Source of the DNA: Bacillota bacterium
Lineage (GTDB): Bacteria > Bacillota > Clostridia > Christensenellales > Aristaeellaceae
NCBI GenBank assembly: GCA_023415145.1
Contig: JAEZLW010000174.1
Location: forward strand, 1-21,248
Direction of reading: 5' to 3'
DNA: 21,248 nt
Positions 7,932 through 15,421 of the stretch are shown piece by piece. Under the pieces are notes generated by a model. It was not told the origin of the DNA and searched no databases. It worked only from the letters and a program-made list of their open reading frames with translations. The translations under genes were made by a program, and so were the position numbers. How positions within the stretch are numbered: the first letter of the stretch is position 1; each line of letters opens with the position of its first letter.

Positions 7932-8999
7932 TCATTGCGGGGGCAATTCCATCATGGGAATATAGCCTGCCTGAGCAATACACCTTTGCCCTTCTTCTGT
8001 GAGCATCCAGTTAAGGAACAACCCGCCCGTTAACTGCTCCTCCCCGGCCCTGATCACACCGTAGTAGCTGGTGGTAAAGGGATATGTTCCATTGCGCAGG
8101 TTCTCCGGAATAGACGCTATGCCATTTACGGATAGTACCTTGATGGCATCACTCTTGTACAGGGTATCGATATAGAACCTGTAGGTATAGCCCAGGCTGT
8201 AAGGGCCGTTTTCATAATCCCCCACCCTTCTGACCAGCCCTTCCATATCACTGGTGACGTAGTTGGGCTGTGCGGCCAAAAGGGGCAGGCCCTTCATTAC
8301 CAGGTTCTCCATGGCTGTCTGGCTTCCGGAATTCTTCCCCCTTTGGTAGGCCAGTATCTTTTCATCCGGGCCACCTACTTCAATCCAATTGACAATCTCC
8401 CCGGTGTAAATCTTTTGAATCTGCTCCACTGTAAGGTTATTGACCGGATTGTCCTTGTGGGTGATGAACACAAAGGCGTCATAGCATACCGGCTTTTTGA
8501 CAAGGGTCACACCGTTTTCCGCTGCCATGACAAGCTCCTCATCAGACGGCTCTGTGGCAATGATGATATCCACCGGGTGGTTTTCATCCATCGCTGCAGA
8601 CTGCGAGGGCAGCAGCGCTGAGCCGTTGGGCTTTTTCATGATCAGATGCTCATAGGCTTTATGCGTGGTGGAGAGGAAAGAGAACGCCTTCACTTCATCC
8701 TCCGAAAGCCTCAAATGCTGACGGGCAAACTCCATGACCATCGGCACAGACACGGTAGAACCGTCGATGCTGGGATAAGCGCCAAACGCCATTTCATACA
8801 GCGGCTGACCACCGGTAGAGCCGATTTGCGCCTTCCCGCCCAATTGAAAGTTGCTGTTTGTCACAATCTGCTGCCAATCCTCCGGCCTGTTCAATTCCTG
8901 GTTGATCTGCCCCCACGAACCCTCGCCCTGCGCCACCGGCAACAAAACCAGCATGGATGCACACAACAAAAGAGCCCATATTCCCGCCCGCTTTTTCAT
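7932..8999 (-). CDS. PstS-like periplasmic/secreted substrate-binding protein
   Basis: A 355-residue exported binding protein. The frame extends to 9038, but ATG 8999 has GGGAGGAA just upstream and begins a signal peptide (MKKRAGIWALLLCASMLVLL, cleavage near AQG). Features of the PBP-like/PstS superfamily: AYPSIDGSTVSVPM near residues 74-87 (the ligand-binding Ser/Thr loop), DIIIATEPSDEEL, LTVEQIQKIYTGEIVNWIEVGG (the typical PstS segment) and the phosphate-loop-like GKNSGSQTAMENL (221-233). No pstC, pstA or pstB gene is present; instead it is the first gene of an operon with the LRR/SH3 protein. Phosphate binding is possible, but a sensor or scavenging role is equally open. The Cys at residue 13 lacks a lipobox, so it is probably not a lipoprotein. 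Confidence 0.85.
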   Translation of the reverse strand: MKKRAGIWALLLCASMLVLLPVAQGEGSWGQINQELNRPEDWQQIVTNSNFQLGGKAQIGSTGGQPLYEMAFGAYPSIDGSTVSVPMVMEFARQHLRLSEDEVKAFSFLSTTHKAYEHLIMKKPNGSALLPSQSAAMDENHPVDIIIATEPSDEELVMAAENGVTLVKKPVCYDAFVFITHKDNPVNNLTVEQIQKIYTGEIVNWIEVGGPDEKILAYQRGKNSGSQTAMENLVMKGLPLLAAQPNYVTSDMEGLVRRVGDYENGPYSLGYTYRFYIDTLYKSDAIKVLSVNGIASIPENLRNGTYPFTTSYYGVIRAGEEQLTGGLFLNWMLTEEGQRCIAQAGYIPMMELPPQ

Positions 9000-9054
9000 G
9001 TTGTTCCTCCCGCCTATCCTTTTTCGTCTCATCTGCAAATCAAACGGAAGCCTA

Positions 9055-9071
9055 TGGATAATTTATCCACA
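9055..9071. promoter_or_regulatory. Palindrome with an embedded DnaA-box sequence
   Basis: TGGATAATTTATCCA (9055-9069) is a perfect inverted repeat about one central base, and TTATCCACA at 9063-9071 equals the DnaA-box consensus. It lies between the divergent PstS-like and serine-hydrolase genes. It could be an operator for either gene or a chance box; a single box is not an origin. Confidence 0.4.
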
Positions 9072-9112
9072 AGACAGGAGAAAATAACACGCATGATGGC
9101 ACAATGAATATA

Positions 9113-9141
9113 TTGACAGAAAAAAAATGGCCTGCTATGCT
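9113..9141 (+). promoter_or_regulatory. Extended -10 sigma-A promoter of the serine-hydrolase gene
   Basis: TTGACA at 9113-9118, a 17-base spacer, and TATGCT at 9136-9141 preceded by TGC (extended -10). The leader to ATG 9237 is about 90 bases. Confidence 0.75.
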
Positions 9142-9236
9142 GTGGGAAACAGCATCCGCATGCCAGTATGTACATGCATCATTCAGCAAACCTTTTCAAA
9201 CCACATTTATCTGTCAATGATGAAGGAGAAACTCCC

Positions 9237-10823
9237 ATGAAGAAAAGAACGGCAGCCTTCCTGCTGGCCTCACAATTGCTCTTGACTTTTCCCCTGGGCG
9301 GCTGTAAAGCTGTCGAAGGGAATGAGGCCGGTTCAAAGAATACACAGGATGAAACCTATTATCCTGCAAACACATGGCGCACCTCCACCCCGGAGGAGCA
9401 GGGGATGGATTCGCAGGTGCTTTTGAGAATGTTTGAAACCATTCAGGCCGAAAAGGTGCCCATCCACAGCGTGCTTCTCATCCGCAATGGATATCTGGTA
9501 TGTGAAGCGTACTTACAGCCATTTCACAGGGATACACGCCATGACCTGTTTTCCGCAACCAAAAGCTTTACCTCCATACTGACCGGTATTGCCATTGCAG
9601 AAGGCAAAATCAAAGGTGTGGACCAGAAGATCGCGGATATCTTCCCGGAACTTACGATGCCGGAAAATGATTTGAACGTTGAGGATTCCACCCTTAAGAA
9701 CATACTGACCATGACGGCCGGCCATACAACCGATTCCGTGGATGCCGTATATGGCAACCGGAACTGGGCTCAAACGTTTTATAGCCTGCCGTTTTCCACA
9801 AAGCCCGGAACACGCTTTTTGTATGACAGCGGCGCATCGCACCTGCTGGCCGCAGTCCTTCAAAAAACCACCGGACAGGATGTGGAAGCCTACGCCAGGG
9901 AGAAACTGTTCGAGCCCCTGGGCATTCGCGGTTATGCCTGGGAAAAATCCCATGAAGGCATCCATACCGGCGGATGGGGCCTGCGCATCACGCCTATGGA
10001 CATGGCGAAGTTCGGATACATGGTTTTGAACAAGGGTGTCTGGAACGGAAGTCAAATAGTGCCAGTGAAATGGGTCGAAACGGCAACACGAAAGCATATT
10101 GAAAGCTATCGGGACGAAAACAGGGGCGATGACTACGGCTACCAATTCTGGATGAACCCCTTCGGCGGCTTCAGGGCGGACGGCTTTGCCGGGCAGTTTG
10201 TGTACATATTGCCGGAATATGATATGGTAGCCGTTTTCACCAGCGGCATCAATTACACTGAAAAGTACCAGCCCGTAACGCTGATGAGCGATTTTGTCTT
10301 GCCCTCCGCAAAATCAAAAGAAGCCCTTCCCATAAACGCTAAGGCCAATGAAGCCTTGGCATCATGCCTCAAGGAGCTGGAAAATCCCACTCCAAAGGTT
10401 ATGCCTCCCCTGCCCGAAACAGCCAGCCGCATCAGCGGCAAAACATATGGCGTGAATGCTTTTATATCCAATTTCTCTTTGGTGTTCGACAGTTCGGATA
10501 CCTGCACACTAAACATCGGGCAGCAGGGCAAGAGAATCTCGCTGCCCGTGGGGCTAGACTCTGTGTACCGCATATCAAACGTCAAGCAGGTAGGTACGCT
10601 GGTCTGGTATCCCCCCTACCAAGGCGTGGCACTGAAAGGCCGCTGGGAGGGAGACAACACTTTCATCATCGATTGGCAGTATGTGGAGGAACCGTATCAC
10701 GAGGAATACAAATTTACTTTTGAAGGCGATACCGCCACCATGGAGGTAAAGGAATACGTGGTGGGCTGCGCGGGGCCGATGCAGCCTTATGCCGCGTATC
10801 AGGCAGTTATAAGGGACAAATAG
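9237..10823 (+). CDS. Beta-lactamase-fold serine hydrolase, predicted lipoprotein
   Basis: A 528-residue exported protein. The frame is open from 9168, but ATG 9237 has AAGGAGA at 9223-9229 and starts a lipoprotein signal ending in LGGC (Cys23), so the mature protein is probably membrane-anchored. The N-terminal two-thirds is a Beta-lactamase (class C/EstB/DD-peptidase) domain: catalytic Ser106-x-x-Lys109 in FSATKSFTSIL, Tyr196-Asp-Ser in YDSGASHLL, GGWGLRITPMDMAKFGYM, and an oxyanion-side DGFAGQ. About 140 C-terminal residues form an extra beta-rich domain (WYPPYQGVALKGRW, then TFIIDWQYVEEPYHEEYKF), as in family members with a lipocalin-like tail. Members include esterases, D-amino-acid peptidases and penicillin-binding-like proteins; I cannot tell which. 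It has its own promoter and terminator and stands alone. Confidence 0.88.
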   Translation: MKKRTAAFLLASQLLLTFPLGGCKAVEGNEAGSKNTQDETYYPANTWRTSTPEEQGMDSQVLLRMFETIQAEKVPIHSVLLIRNGYLVCEAYLQPFHRDTRHDLFSATKSFTSILTGIAIAEGKIKGVDQKIADIFPELTMPENDLNVEDSTLKNILTMTAGHTTDSVDAVYGNRNWAQTFYSLPFSTKPGTRFLYDSGASHLLAAVLQKTTGQDVEAYAREKLFEPLGIRGYAWEKSHEGIHTGGWGLRITPMDMAKFGYMVLNKGVWNGSQIVPVKWVETATRKHIESYRDENRGDDYGYQFWMNPFGGFRADGFAGQFVYILPEYDMVAVFTSGINYTEKYQPVTLMSDFVLPSAKSKEALPINAKANEALASCLKELENPTPKVMPPLPETASRISGKTYGVNAFISNFSLVFDSSDTCTLNIGQQGKRISLPVGLDSVYRISNVKQVGTLVWYPPYQGVALKGRWEGDNTFIIDWQYVEEPYHEEYKFTFEGDTATMEVKEYVVGCAGPMQPYAAYQAVIRDK

Positions 10824-10862
10824 CCGATAGGTCATCCGGGCAAAAACAATAGGAAATCAAGC

Positions 10863-10894
10863 AAAAAATGCCGTTCACAGTGAGCGGCATTTTC
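10863..10894. terminator. Bidirectional terminator between serine hydrolase and dctQ
   Basis: A 13-bp stem (10865-10877 with 10881-10893, one G-T pair) with a 3-base loop. The plus side ends in TTTTC. On the minus strand the run of A at 10863-10868 gives six T residues, so it can serve both convergent genes. Confidence 0.8.
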
Positions 10895-10939
10895 TTGTAC
10901 ATGCTTTGTAACCGTATTGAACCAAAGGCACTGACCCTT

Positions 10940-11449
10940 TCAATTCGCATGATCCGGCAAAGGCTTTTTGCCCATTGCATACAGCAGGCTTTCGATGACG
11001 TCGCGCAGCGAATAAGCGCTTAAAAAGAACGCATTGAAAGGCAAACATAGATAAGCCCATCGCTTTTCGATCCGAAGCACCGGCATGGTCTGGCTGGCGC
11101 CTTGCGTCAGTTTCGCACCGTAATACAACAGGTAAAGAAAGAAAACAAGGGCGATCAGATTGGTGAAAAACTCCAGGTAGTAGAAACCTTTCCTTTTGCC
11201 GTACTTCATCCGCAGCAGATCAATTTGAAAGTGTTCTTTGTTCCGGCAAAGCACCGATGCTCCCAGCATCACCATCCATGCAAACAGAATCTCAGCGACT
11301 TCGCTGTACCAGTTCATCCAACTGCCCAGTGAAAACTGGCGGACAGCTACGTTGCCAATCAACAGCACGAACAGGCAGATCATACACGTCATCGCCAAAG
11401 CGAGCAGCGCCTTGCCTATGATATTGTCCAGTTTGGCCAGCCACTTCAT
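10940..11449 (-). CDS. dctQ: TRAP transporter small permease, DctQ family
   Basis: A 169-residue membrane protein with four predicted transmembrane segments: about residues 13-33 (ALLALAMTCMICLFVLLI), 45-63 (YSEVAEILFAWMVMLGA), 88-108 (FFTNLIALVFFLYLLYY) and 128-148. The RNKEHFQIDLL phrase after segment two is typical of DctQ. A GTG nine bases upstream is in frame, but it falls inside AGGAGG, so ATG 11449 is preferred. The ribosome binding site overlaps the dctM stop and the gap is 12 bases. It is the last gene of the operon. DctQ pairs with DctM to form the membrane part of a sodium-driven, binding-protein-dependent importer. Confidence 0.9.
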   Translation of the reverse strand: MKWLAKLDNIIGKALLALAMTCMICLFVLLIGNVAVRQFSLGSWMNWYSEVAEILFAWMVMLGASVLCRNKEHFQIDLLRMKYGKRKGFYYLEFFTNLIALVFFLYLLYYGAKLTQGASQTMPVLRIEKRWAYLCLPFNAFFLSAYSLRDVIESLLYAMGKKPLPDHAN

Positions 11450-11461
11450 TTCACGCACCTC

Positions 11462-12742
11462 CTAACCTAAAAGGTTGGGCAAAAACATTGAAAGCGGCGA
11501 CCAGAAGGCAACCACCAGGAGGATCAGGAAAATGCCCAGCAGGTACGGCGTGACTTCTTTGGACAGGTGTACGACATCCACATCGCATATGCTGGATACC
11601 GCATACAGGCTCATACCAACGGGTGGTGTCAACAGGCCGATCATACTGGCCAGGATCATCACCACACCAAATTGCACAGGGTCCATCCCCATCGCCGCAA
11701 CGATGGGCATGAAAATGGGGGTAGCAATCAGTATGACGGCCGTGCCCTCGATAAAGCAGCCAAGTACCAGCAACACGAAGATGATGATCAGCATTTGCAG
11801 GCCGGGAATGGTTGTCATGGCCGTCATGCCCTGTATGATTTCATTGGGGATCCGCTGGTGCGTCAGAAAATATGCCAGGAAATTGGCAACCGCAATAATG
11901 AACAATGTTTTCCCTGATTGCAGCAGCGATTGTTTAATAACGCGCAATACATCCTTGAGCTTCAGCTCCCTGTACACCACCGTGCTTAAGATCAGCGCAT
12001 ACAGGCAGGCAACGACAGCCGCCTCGGTGGGGGTGAAGAAGCCGCCCCAGATCCCGCCAATGATGATCACAACAGTCATCAAGGATGGCAAGGCCTTGAC
12101 GAAAGCCTTGGCACGCTCCTTGAACGGCATTTTGTTGTCTACAGGATACTTTTTGCGTTTGCTGGTGATATAGACGCTTATGCCCATCACAACCGCCATC
12201 AGCAGCCCTGGAATAAACCCTGCCAGGAACAGTTTCCCCACGGATGTACCCGTGATGGATGCATAAACGACAAAGGGGATGCTTGGCGGCACAACAGGCC
12301 CGATGGTGGAAGACGCCGCCGTTATACCGGCGGAAAACCGCTTGTCAAAGCCGGCATCGCCCATGGCTTTCATTTCAATCACGCCAAGGCCCGCGGCATC
12401 AGCCACTGCCGCCCCGCTCATACCGGAAAAAATCAGGCTTGATAAGATATTCACCTGCCCCAGGCCGCCAGGCCAATGACCGCAGCAAGCCCTGGCAAAG
12501 TGGAAAATCCGGTTCGTAATACCGCCGGTGTTCATAAGATTGCCGGCGAGGATGAAGAACGGAATGGCAAGCATGGTGATGCTGGTAGCCCCGACGTAAA
12601 TGCGCTGCGGCATTACCGCCATGAAATTTGCCTGCCCCAACGCTGAGAAAATGCCTACCGATGTGATGCCCATGCTGGCGGCGATGGGCACGCCGAAGAT
12701 CATCAAACCTATCAAAAGTACGGATACGATGAGAGATACCAT
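11462..12742 (-). CDS. dctM: TRAP transporter large permease, DctM family
   Basis: A 426-residue polytopic membrane protein of standard DctM length. The frame opens at 12811, but ATG 12742 follows AAAGGAGG and begins VSLIVSVLLIGLMIFGVPIAAS, the usual N-terminus. Typical DctM phrases: FFILAGNLMNTGGIT, GGLGQVNILSSLIFSGMSG, AGITAASSTIGPVVPPSIP, GGFFTPTEAAVVA and GLLTPPVGMSLY. It carries the ion and substrate translocation path. It sits between dctP and dctQ, which is not the common P-Q-M order. The substrate is probably a carboxylate; from the neighbours, a uronate or galacturonide. Confidence 0.95.
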   Translation of the reverse strand: MVSLIVSVLLIGLMIFGVPIAASMGITSVGIFSALGQANFMAVMPQRIYVGATSITMLAIPFFILAGNLMNTGGITNRIFHFARACCGHWPGGLGQVNILSSLIFSGMSGAAVADAAGLGVIEMKAMGDAGFDKRFSAGITAASSTIGPVVPPSIPFVVYASITGTSVGKLFLAGFIPGLLMAVVMGISVYITSKRKKYPVDNKMPFKERAKAFVKALPSLMTVVIIIGGIWGGFFTPTEAAVVACLYALILSTVVYRELKLKDVLRVIKQSLLQSGKTLFIIAVANFLAYFLTHQRIPNEIIQGMTAMTTIPGLQMLIIIFVLLVLGCFIEGTAVILIATPIFMPIVAAMGMDPVQFGVVMILASMIGLLTPPVGMSLYAVSSICDVDVVHLSKEVTPYLLGIFLILLVVAFWSPLSMFLPNLLG

Positions 12743-12791
12743 ACGGGTTTCCTCCTTTGCGGGAGTGTCCTGAAGGAAATATTCATATAGC

Positions 12792-12831
12792 CGCAAAGCA
12801 GCAGCCGGCATGGCTCGGCTGCCACTTTGCG
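12792..12831 (-). promoter_or_regulatory. Hairpin between dctP and dctM
   Basis: CGCAAAG pairs with CTTTGCG and GCAGCCG with CGGCTGC around an 8-base loop, with one 2x2 mismatch. No T run follows on the minus strand, so it is not a normal terminator. It may stabilise the dctP message or reduce read-through into the permease genes. Confidence 0.55.
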
Positions 12832-12850
12832 TTGAGGATGCAAGGGGAGT

Positions 12851-13843
12851 TTATTCCCTTAACTCCTCCACCATCGCAAGGAAGGTGTCAATGTATTCCT
12901 GGTTGCCGGCGTATGCGGCAATTTTGGAATAGGAGGATTCCATCATGGCCGCGAATGCTGCGGTATCGGGATACGTGACGGTCATGCCTTCGGCTTCCAG
13001 CTTGGCAATGTAGTCCGCATCGCCGTTCTTGATGGCCGCGCGCATGGTCTCGGCCGCGTTCTTGCTCTCCTCGGTAATGATCTGCTGATATTCGGGAGAA
13101 AGGGAATCCCATACCTTTTTGCTCATGACAAGGTTCATGGAGTTATATACGTGCTTGGTGAGAGCAAGATACTTCTGCGTTTCGTAGAGCTTGTTGAAGT
13201 ATATCACGCTCAGCGGGTTTTCCTGACCGTCCACCGTGCCTTGCTTCAGGGCAAGATACAGTTCATTAAAGGCGATTGCCTGCACATTGGCGCCCAGCGC
13301 TTCCATACAGGACTGGAGCTGAATCTCGCCGGGCGTCCTGATCTTCAGGCCCGCAACGTCAGCCGGCGTATTGATGGGCCGAACCGAATTGGTCAGGTTG
13401 CGGAAGCCATAATCCCAGCTGCCGATGAAAACAAGACCCTGAGCCAACAGTTCATCCTTGGTCCACTCATAGAAGGGGCCGTCCAGTACCCGGTAAGCAT
13501 GGTCATAATCTTCAAACACAAAGGGCAGCATGACGGTAGCAAACTTCTTGGAGTACTTGTCCAATGAACCCTGGGTGCCCAAGGTCATGTCCACCACGCC
13601 CAGGATGTTCTGTTCGAGCATCTCATCAGGCGCACCCAGCTGATTGCTGGGGAAAACTTCGATAACGATGTCACCGTTGGTGCGTGCGTTTACCGCATCA
13701 GCAAACTGCTGGGCAGCGATCCCGCCCGGATGGTCGACGGCGGCATAATGAGCCAGTTTCATTTGATAGGTGGCTGCCATCGCGGTGGCGGAGAATGAGA
13801 GCACGAGCGCCAGTGTAAGGACGATTACCAGTAGCTTTTTCAT
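12851..13843 (-). CDS. dctP: TRAP transporter substrate-binding protein, DctP family
   Basis: A 330-residue exported receptor. ATG 13843 is chosen over the longer frame to 13876 because AAGGAGG precedes it and it starts a signal peptide (MKKLLVIVLTLALVLSFSA, cleavage at AMA-A). DctP signatures: KLAHYAAVDHPGGIAAQQFA, FPSNQLGAPDEMLEQ, LKIRTPGEIQL (the Arg that clamps the substrate carboxylate), AIAFNELYLALKQGTVDGQENP and LVMSKKVWDSL. The ligand is therefore expected to be an organic acid such as a uronate. It lies 66 bases after the cupin gene, and hairpins flank it on both sides. Confidence 0.94.
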   Translation of the reverse strand: MKKLLVIVLTLALVLSFSATAMAATYQMKLAHYAAVDHPGGIAAQQFADAVNARTNGDIVIEVFPSNQLGAPDEMLEQNILGVVDMTLGTQGSLDKYSKKFATVMLPFVFEDYDHAYRVLDGPFYEWTKDELLAQGLVFIGSWDYGFRNLTNSVRPINTPADVAGLKIRTPGEIQLQSCMEALGANVQAIAFNELYLALKQGTVDGQENPLSVIYFNKLYETQKYLALTKHVYNSMNLVMSKKVWDSLSPEYQQIITEESKNAAETMRAAIKNGDADYIAKLEAEGMTVTYPDTAAFAAMMESSYSKIAAYAGNQEYIDTFLAMVEELRE

Positions 13844-13875
13844 ACGCTCCTCCTTATGGTTTTGATTGATATGCA

Positions 13876-13894
13876 ACGGGATACCCGATCCCGT
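13876..13894 (-). promoter_or_regulatory. Hairpin between cupin gene and dctP
   Basis: ACGGGAT and ATCCCGT form a perfect 7-bp stem with a 5-base loop, 32 bases before dctP. No T run is present, so it is likely an mRNA processing or stability element, or incidental. Confidence 0.45.
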
Positions 13895-13909
13895 GAAGCC
13901 CGATGTGGT

Positions 13910-14380
13910 TTACCTGCTCTTCCTGATGCTGTCCAAAACACCCTTGAACCAGGTGGAAATATTCACTTCCTGCTTGTTTTTTGGGTAATGACCCAGTTCG
14001 TCCGGCATGGTGCCATACTTTTGCATCCGCTCCACATGCCCGCCCTTGTCTGTACGCGGAGGAGAAAAAATGTCTATGCCCTTAAAACCTGTGGTGGTTT
14101 TCCCGCCGTGGATTACGCCGCCGGGATGGATGCATACATCGCCCGCTTCCATGTGGATTTCCTGACCGTCAATCACGTGGTCTTCCGTACCTTCCAGCAT
14201 GATCAAAATCTGCTCGGCATCGTGGGAATGCAGCGGAAAGGTAGCACCCGGAGGATTTTGGATAAAGCTGATCTGTATGTTGTCGCCCAGCAGGAATTGT
14301 GTAACGATGTTCTCCTGTTCTACAAGGGGGGTGAAAGGGAGTTCGTCTATCTTGTATACATATTTTCGTTTTTTATCCAT
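13910..14380 (-). CDS. Single-domain cupin, KdgF-like
   Basis: A 156-residue cytosolic cupin. ATG 14380 (AGGAAGG upstream) is used in place of the longer frame to 14422. Cupin motif 1 is PLHSHDAEQILIMLEG with metal ligands His-x-His and Glu; motif 2 is GDVCIHPGGVIHGG with the third His. The strand after it, IDIFSPPRTD, resembles the C-terminal DVFxPPRxD of KdgF, the cupin that linearises 4,5-unsaturated uronates from pectin or alginate. This protein has about 40 further residues, so it is longer than typical KdgF. As the first gene before dctP, dctM and dctQ, and with a GH4 alpha-galacturonidase nearby, a uronate role fits well. The family assignment as a cupin is certain; the KdgF reaction is inference. 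Confidence 0.85.
   Translation of the reverse strand: MDKKRKYVYKIDELPFTPLVEQENIVTQFLLGDNIQISFIQNPPGATFPLHSHDAEQILIMLEGTEDHVIDGQEIHMEAGDVCIHPGGVIHGGKTTTGFKGIDIFSPPRTDKGGHVERMQKYGTMPDELGHYPKNKQEVNISTWFKGVLDSIRKSR
14351..14362. promoter_or_regulatory. Second operator-like site inside the cupin gene
   Basis: CTTGTATACA at 14351-14360 repeats ten bases of the 14524-14535 palindrome. It covers codons 7-10 of the cupin gene, centred 173 bp from the first site. It may be a downstream operator or just codon coincidence (AAA TAT GTA TAC AAG). Confidence 0.3.
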
Positions 14381-14455
14381 TCGCAAAAACCTTCCTCTCT
14401 CGACAATTGGCAATAATAACACAAACCATGTTCATTATCTCGTTCATTACGCGCT

Positions 14456-14465
14456 AGTGATCACT
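14456..14465. promoter_or_regulatory. Palindrome at the cupin/TRAP transcription start
   Basis: AGTGATCACT is a perfect 10-bp palindrome (one flanking C-G pair extends it imperfectly). It begins a few bases after the -10 of the cupin-TRAP promoter, which is where a blocking operator would sit. Confidence 0.45.
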
Positions 14466-14473
14466 TGATTTGA

Positions 14474-14503
14474 ATGATATCACAACGCAAATAGGGATGT
14501 CAA
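14474..14503 (-). promoter_or_regulatory. Promoter of the cupin-dctPMQ operon
   Basis: On the minus strand TTGACA (14503-14498) and TATCAT (14479-14474) are 18 bases apart, with TGA just before the -10 (extended -10). The leader to the cupin ATG is about 85 bases. Confidence 0.7.
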
Positions 14504-14523
14504 GCAATATTTTCACCGTTTTG

Positions 14524-14535
14524 CTTGTATACAAG
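14524..14535. promoter_or_regulatory. GntR-type operator overlapping the gntR -35
   Basis: CTTGTATACAAG is a perfect 12-bp palindrome of the TTGTATACAA kind commonly bound by FadR-subfamily GntR regulators. It covers the -35 of the gntR promoter, which would allow autorepression, and lies about 20 bases upstream of the divergent TRAP -35. Confidence 0.6.
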
Positions 14536-14553
14536 TTGTGACTGTGATATAAT
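14525..14553 (+). promoter_or_regulatory. Promoter of the gntR gene
   Basis: TTGTAT at 14525-14530 and a consensus TATAAT at 14548-14553, 17 bases apart. The start codon is 30 bases downstream. Confidence 0.75.
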
Positions 14554-14582
14554 AGACACATCGAATTGGAAAGGGCAGTGCA

Positions 14583-15371
14583 ATGAGCGATATGTTCCAA
14601 GAAGCATCTCCCCGGCAATTGACAAATGATGATGTATATAAAGTTCTGCGCAATGAGATATTAAAGCTTAAAATACAGCCAGGCGAAGCGCTTAGTGAGA
14701 ATTATGTGGCAAGCCGCTTCAATATATCACGAACACCTGTGCGGAGTATTTTTGTCCGTCTAGCACGCGATGGCCTGCTGGATGTTCACGGCAGAAAGGG
14801 TACATTTGTTAGTTTGATTGACCTGGACATGGCGGAGCAGATCATTTTCATGCGCATACAGGCGGAGCTTGCCGTGATGACCTATATTGCAAAGCATCCG
14901 GACAATATGCTGTTTAAAGCGCTCCGCCAGAACCTGGAGAAGCAAAAAAATCTTCTGGAAGCCGATGTGGATGATGAGGATTTTTATCGAATCGATTCCC
15001 AATTCCACGGCTTATGCATGAGTTCCCTGCACAAGCAGAAGCTTTGGAAAATGATACAGAGCATGGATGTGCATTATTCCCGTTATCGTCATCTTGATTA
15101 TTCTGCAGCGCGAAGCGAAAATGTCTTCAATACACTTTTTTCTGAACACAGCAATCTGTATGAATGCATGATAAAGGGCCGGATGGAGGAAATCCGTTTT
15201 GTTCTCACGTCTCACCTATACGGCGGTATGCTGCGTATCAATACACGGCTGGCCACGGAATACCACACCTTCTTTACAGACAGCACACGCTCCATTGAAG
15301 AGATCCTGCTGGATGTCAAGCTGACGCTGAACGATGCTTTGGGAAGCGCGGCTGTATTGCCCGTCAAATAA
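14583..15371 (+). CDS. GntR-family regulator, FadR/FCD subfamily
   Basis: A 262-residue transcription factor. The winged helix-turn-helix spans about 14-78: VYKVLRNEILKLKIQPGEALSEN is the family opening, YVASRFNISRTPVRSIFVRLARDGLL is the recognition region and RKGTFVS is the wing. The all-helical FCD ligand domain follows, with the metal ligands Asp138 and His142 (RIDSQFHGL), His189 (EHSNLYECM) and His211 (TSHLYGGM). Such domains bind a small carboxylate through the metal. ATG 14583 has GGAAAGGG upstream; an ATG at 14592 is a less likely alternative. It is divergent from the cupin-TRAP operon and shares 200 bases of palindrome-containing DNA with it, so it is the likely regulator of that operon, with a sugar acid as effector. 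Confidence 0.93.
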   Translation: MSDMFQEASPRQLTNDDVYKVLRNEILKLKIQPGEALSENYVASRFNISRTPVRSIFVRLARDGLLDVHGRKGTFVSLIDLDMAEQIIFMRIQAELAVMTYIAKHPDNMLFKALRQNLEKQKNLLEADVDDEDFYRIDSQFHGLCMSSLHKQKLWKMIQSMDVHYSRYRHLDYSAARSENVFNTLFSEHSNLYECMIKGRMEEIRFVLTSHLYGGMLRINTRLATEYHTFFTDSTRSIEEILLDVKLTLNDALGSAAVLPVK

Positions 15372-15421
15372 GCCAATGACAATGGTTTGATCTTTCATTG
15401 ATGCAAAAGAGATGGGATACA

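Noticed and set aside
7932..8999. A phosphate ABC transport operon
   Set aside because: Only a PstS-like receptor is present; permease and ATPase genes are missing.
9055..9071. A replication origin at the DnaA-box sequence
   Set aside because: Only one full box, no AT-rich unwinding region, and no dnaA or dnaN nearby.
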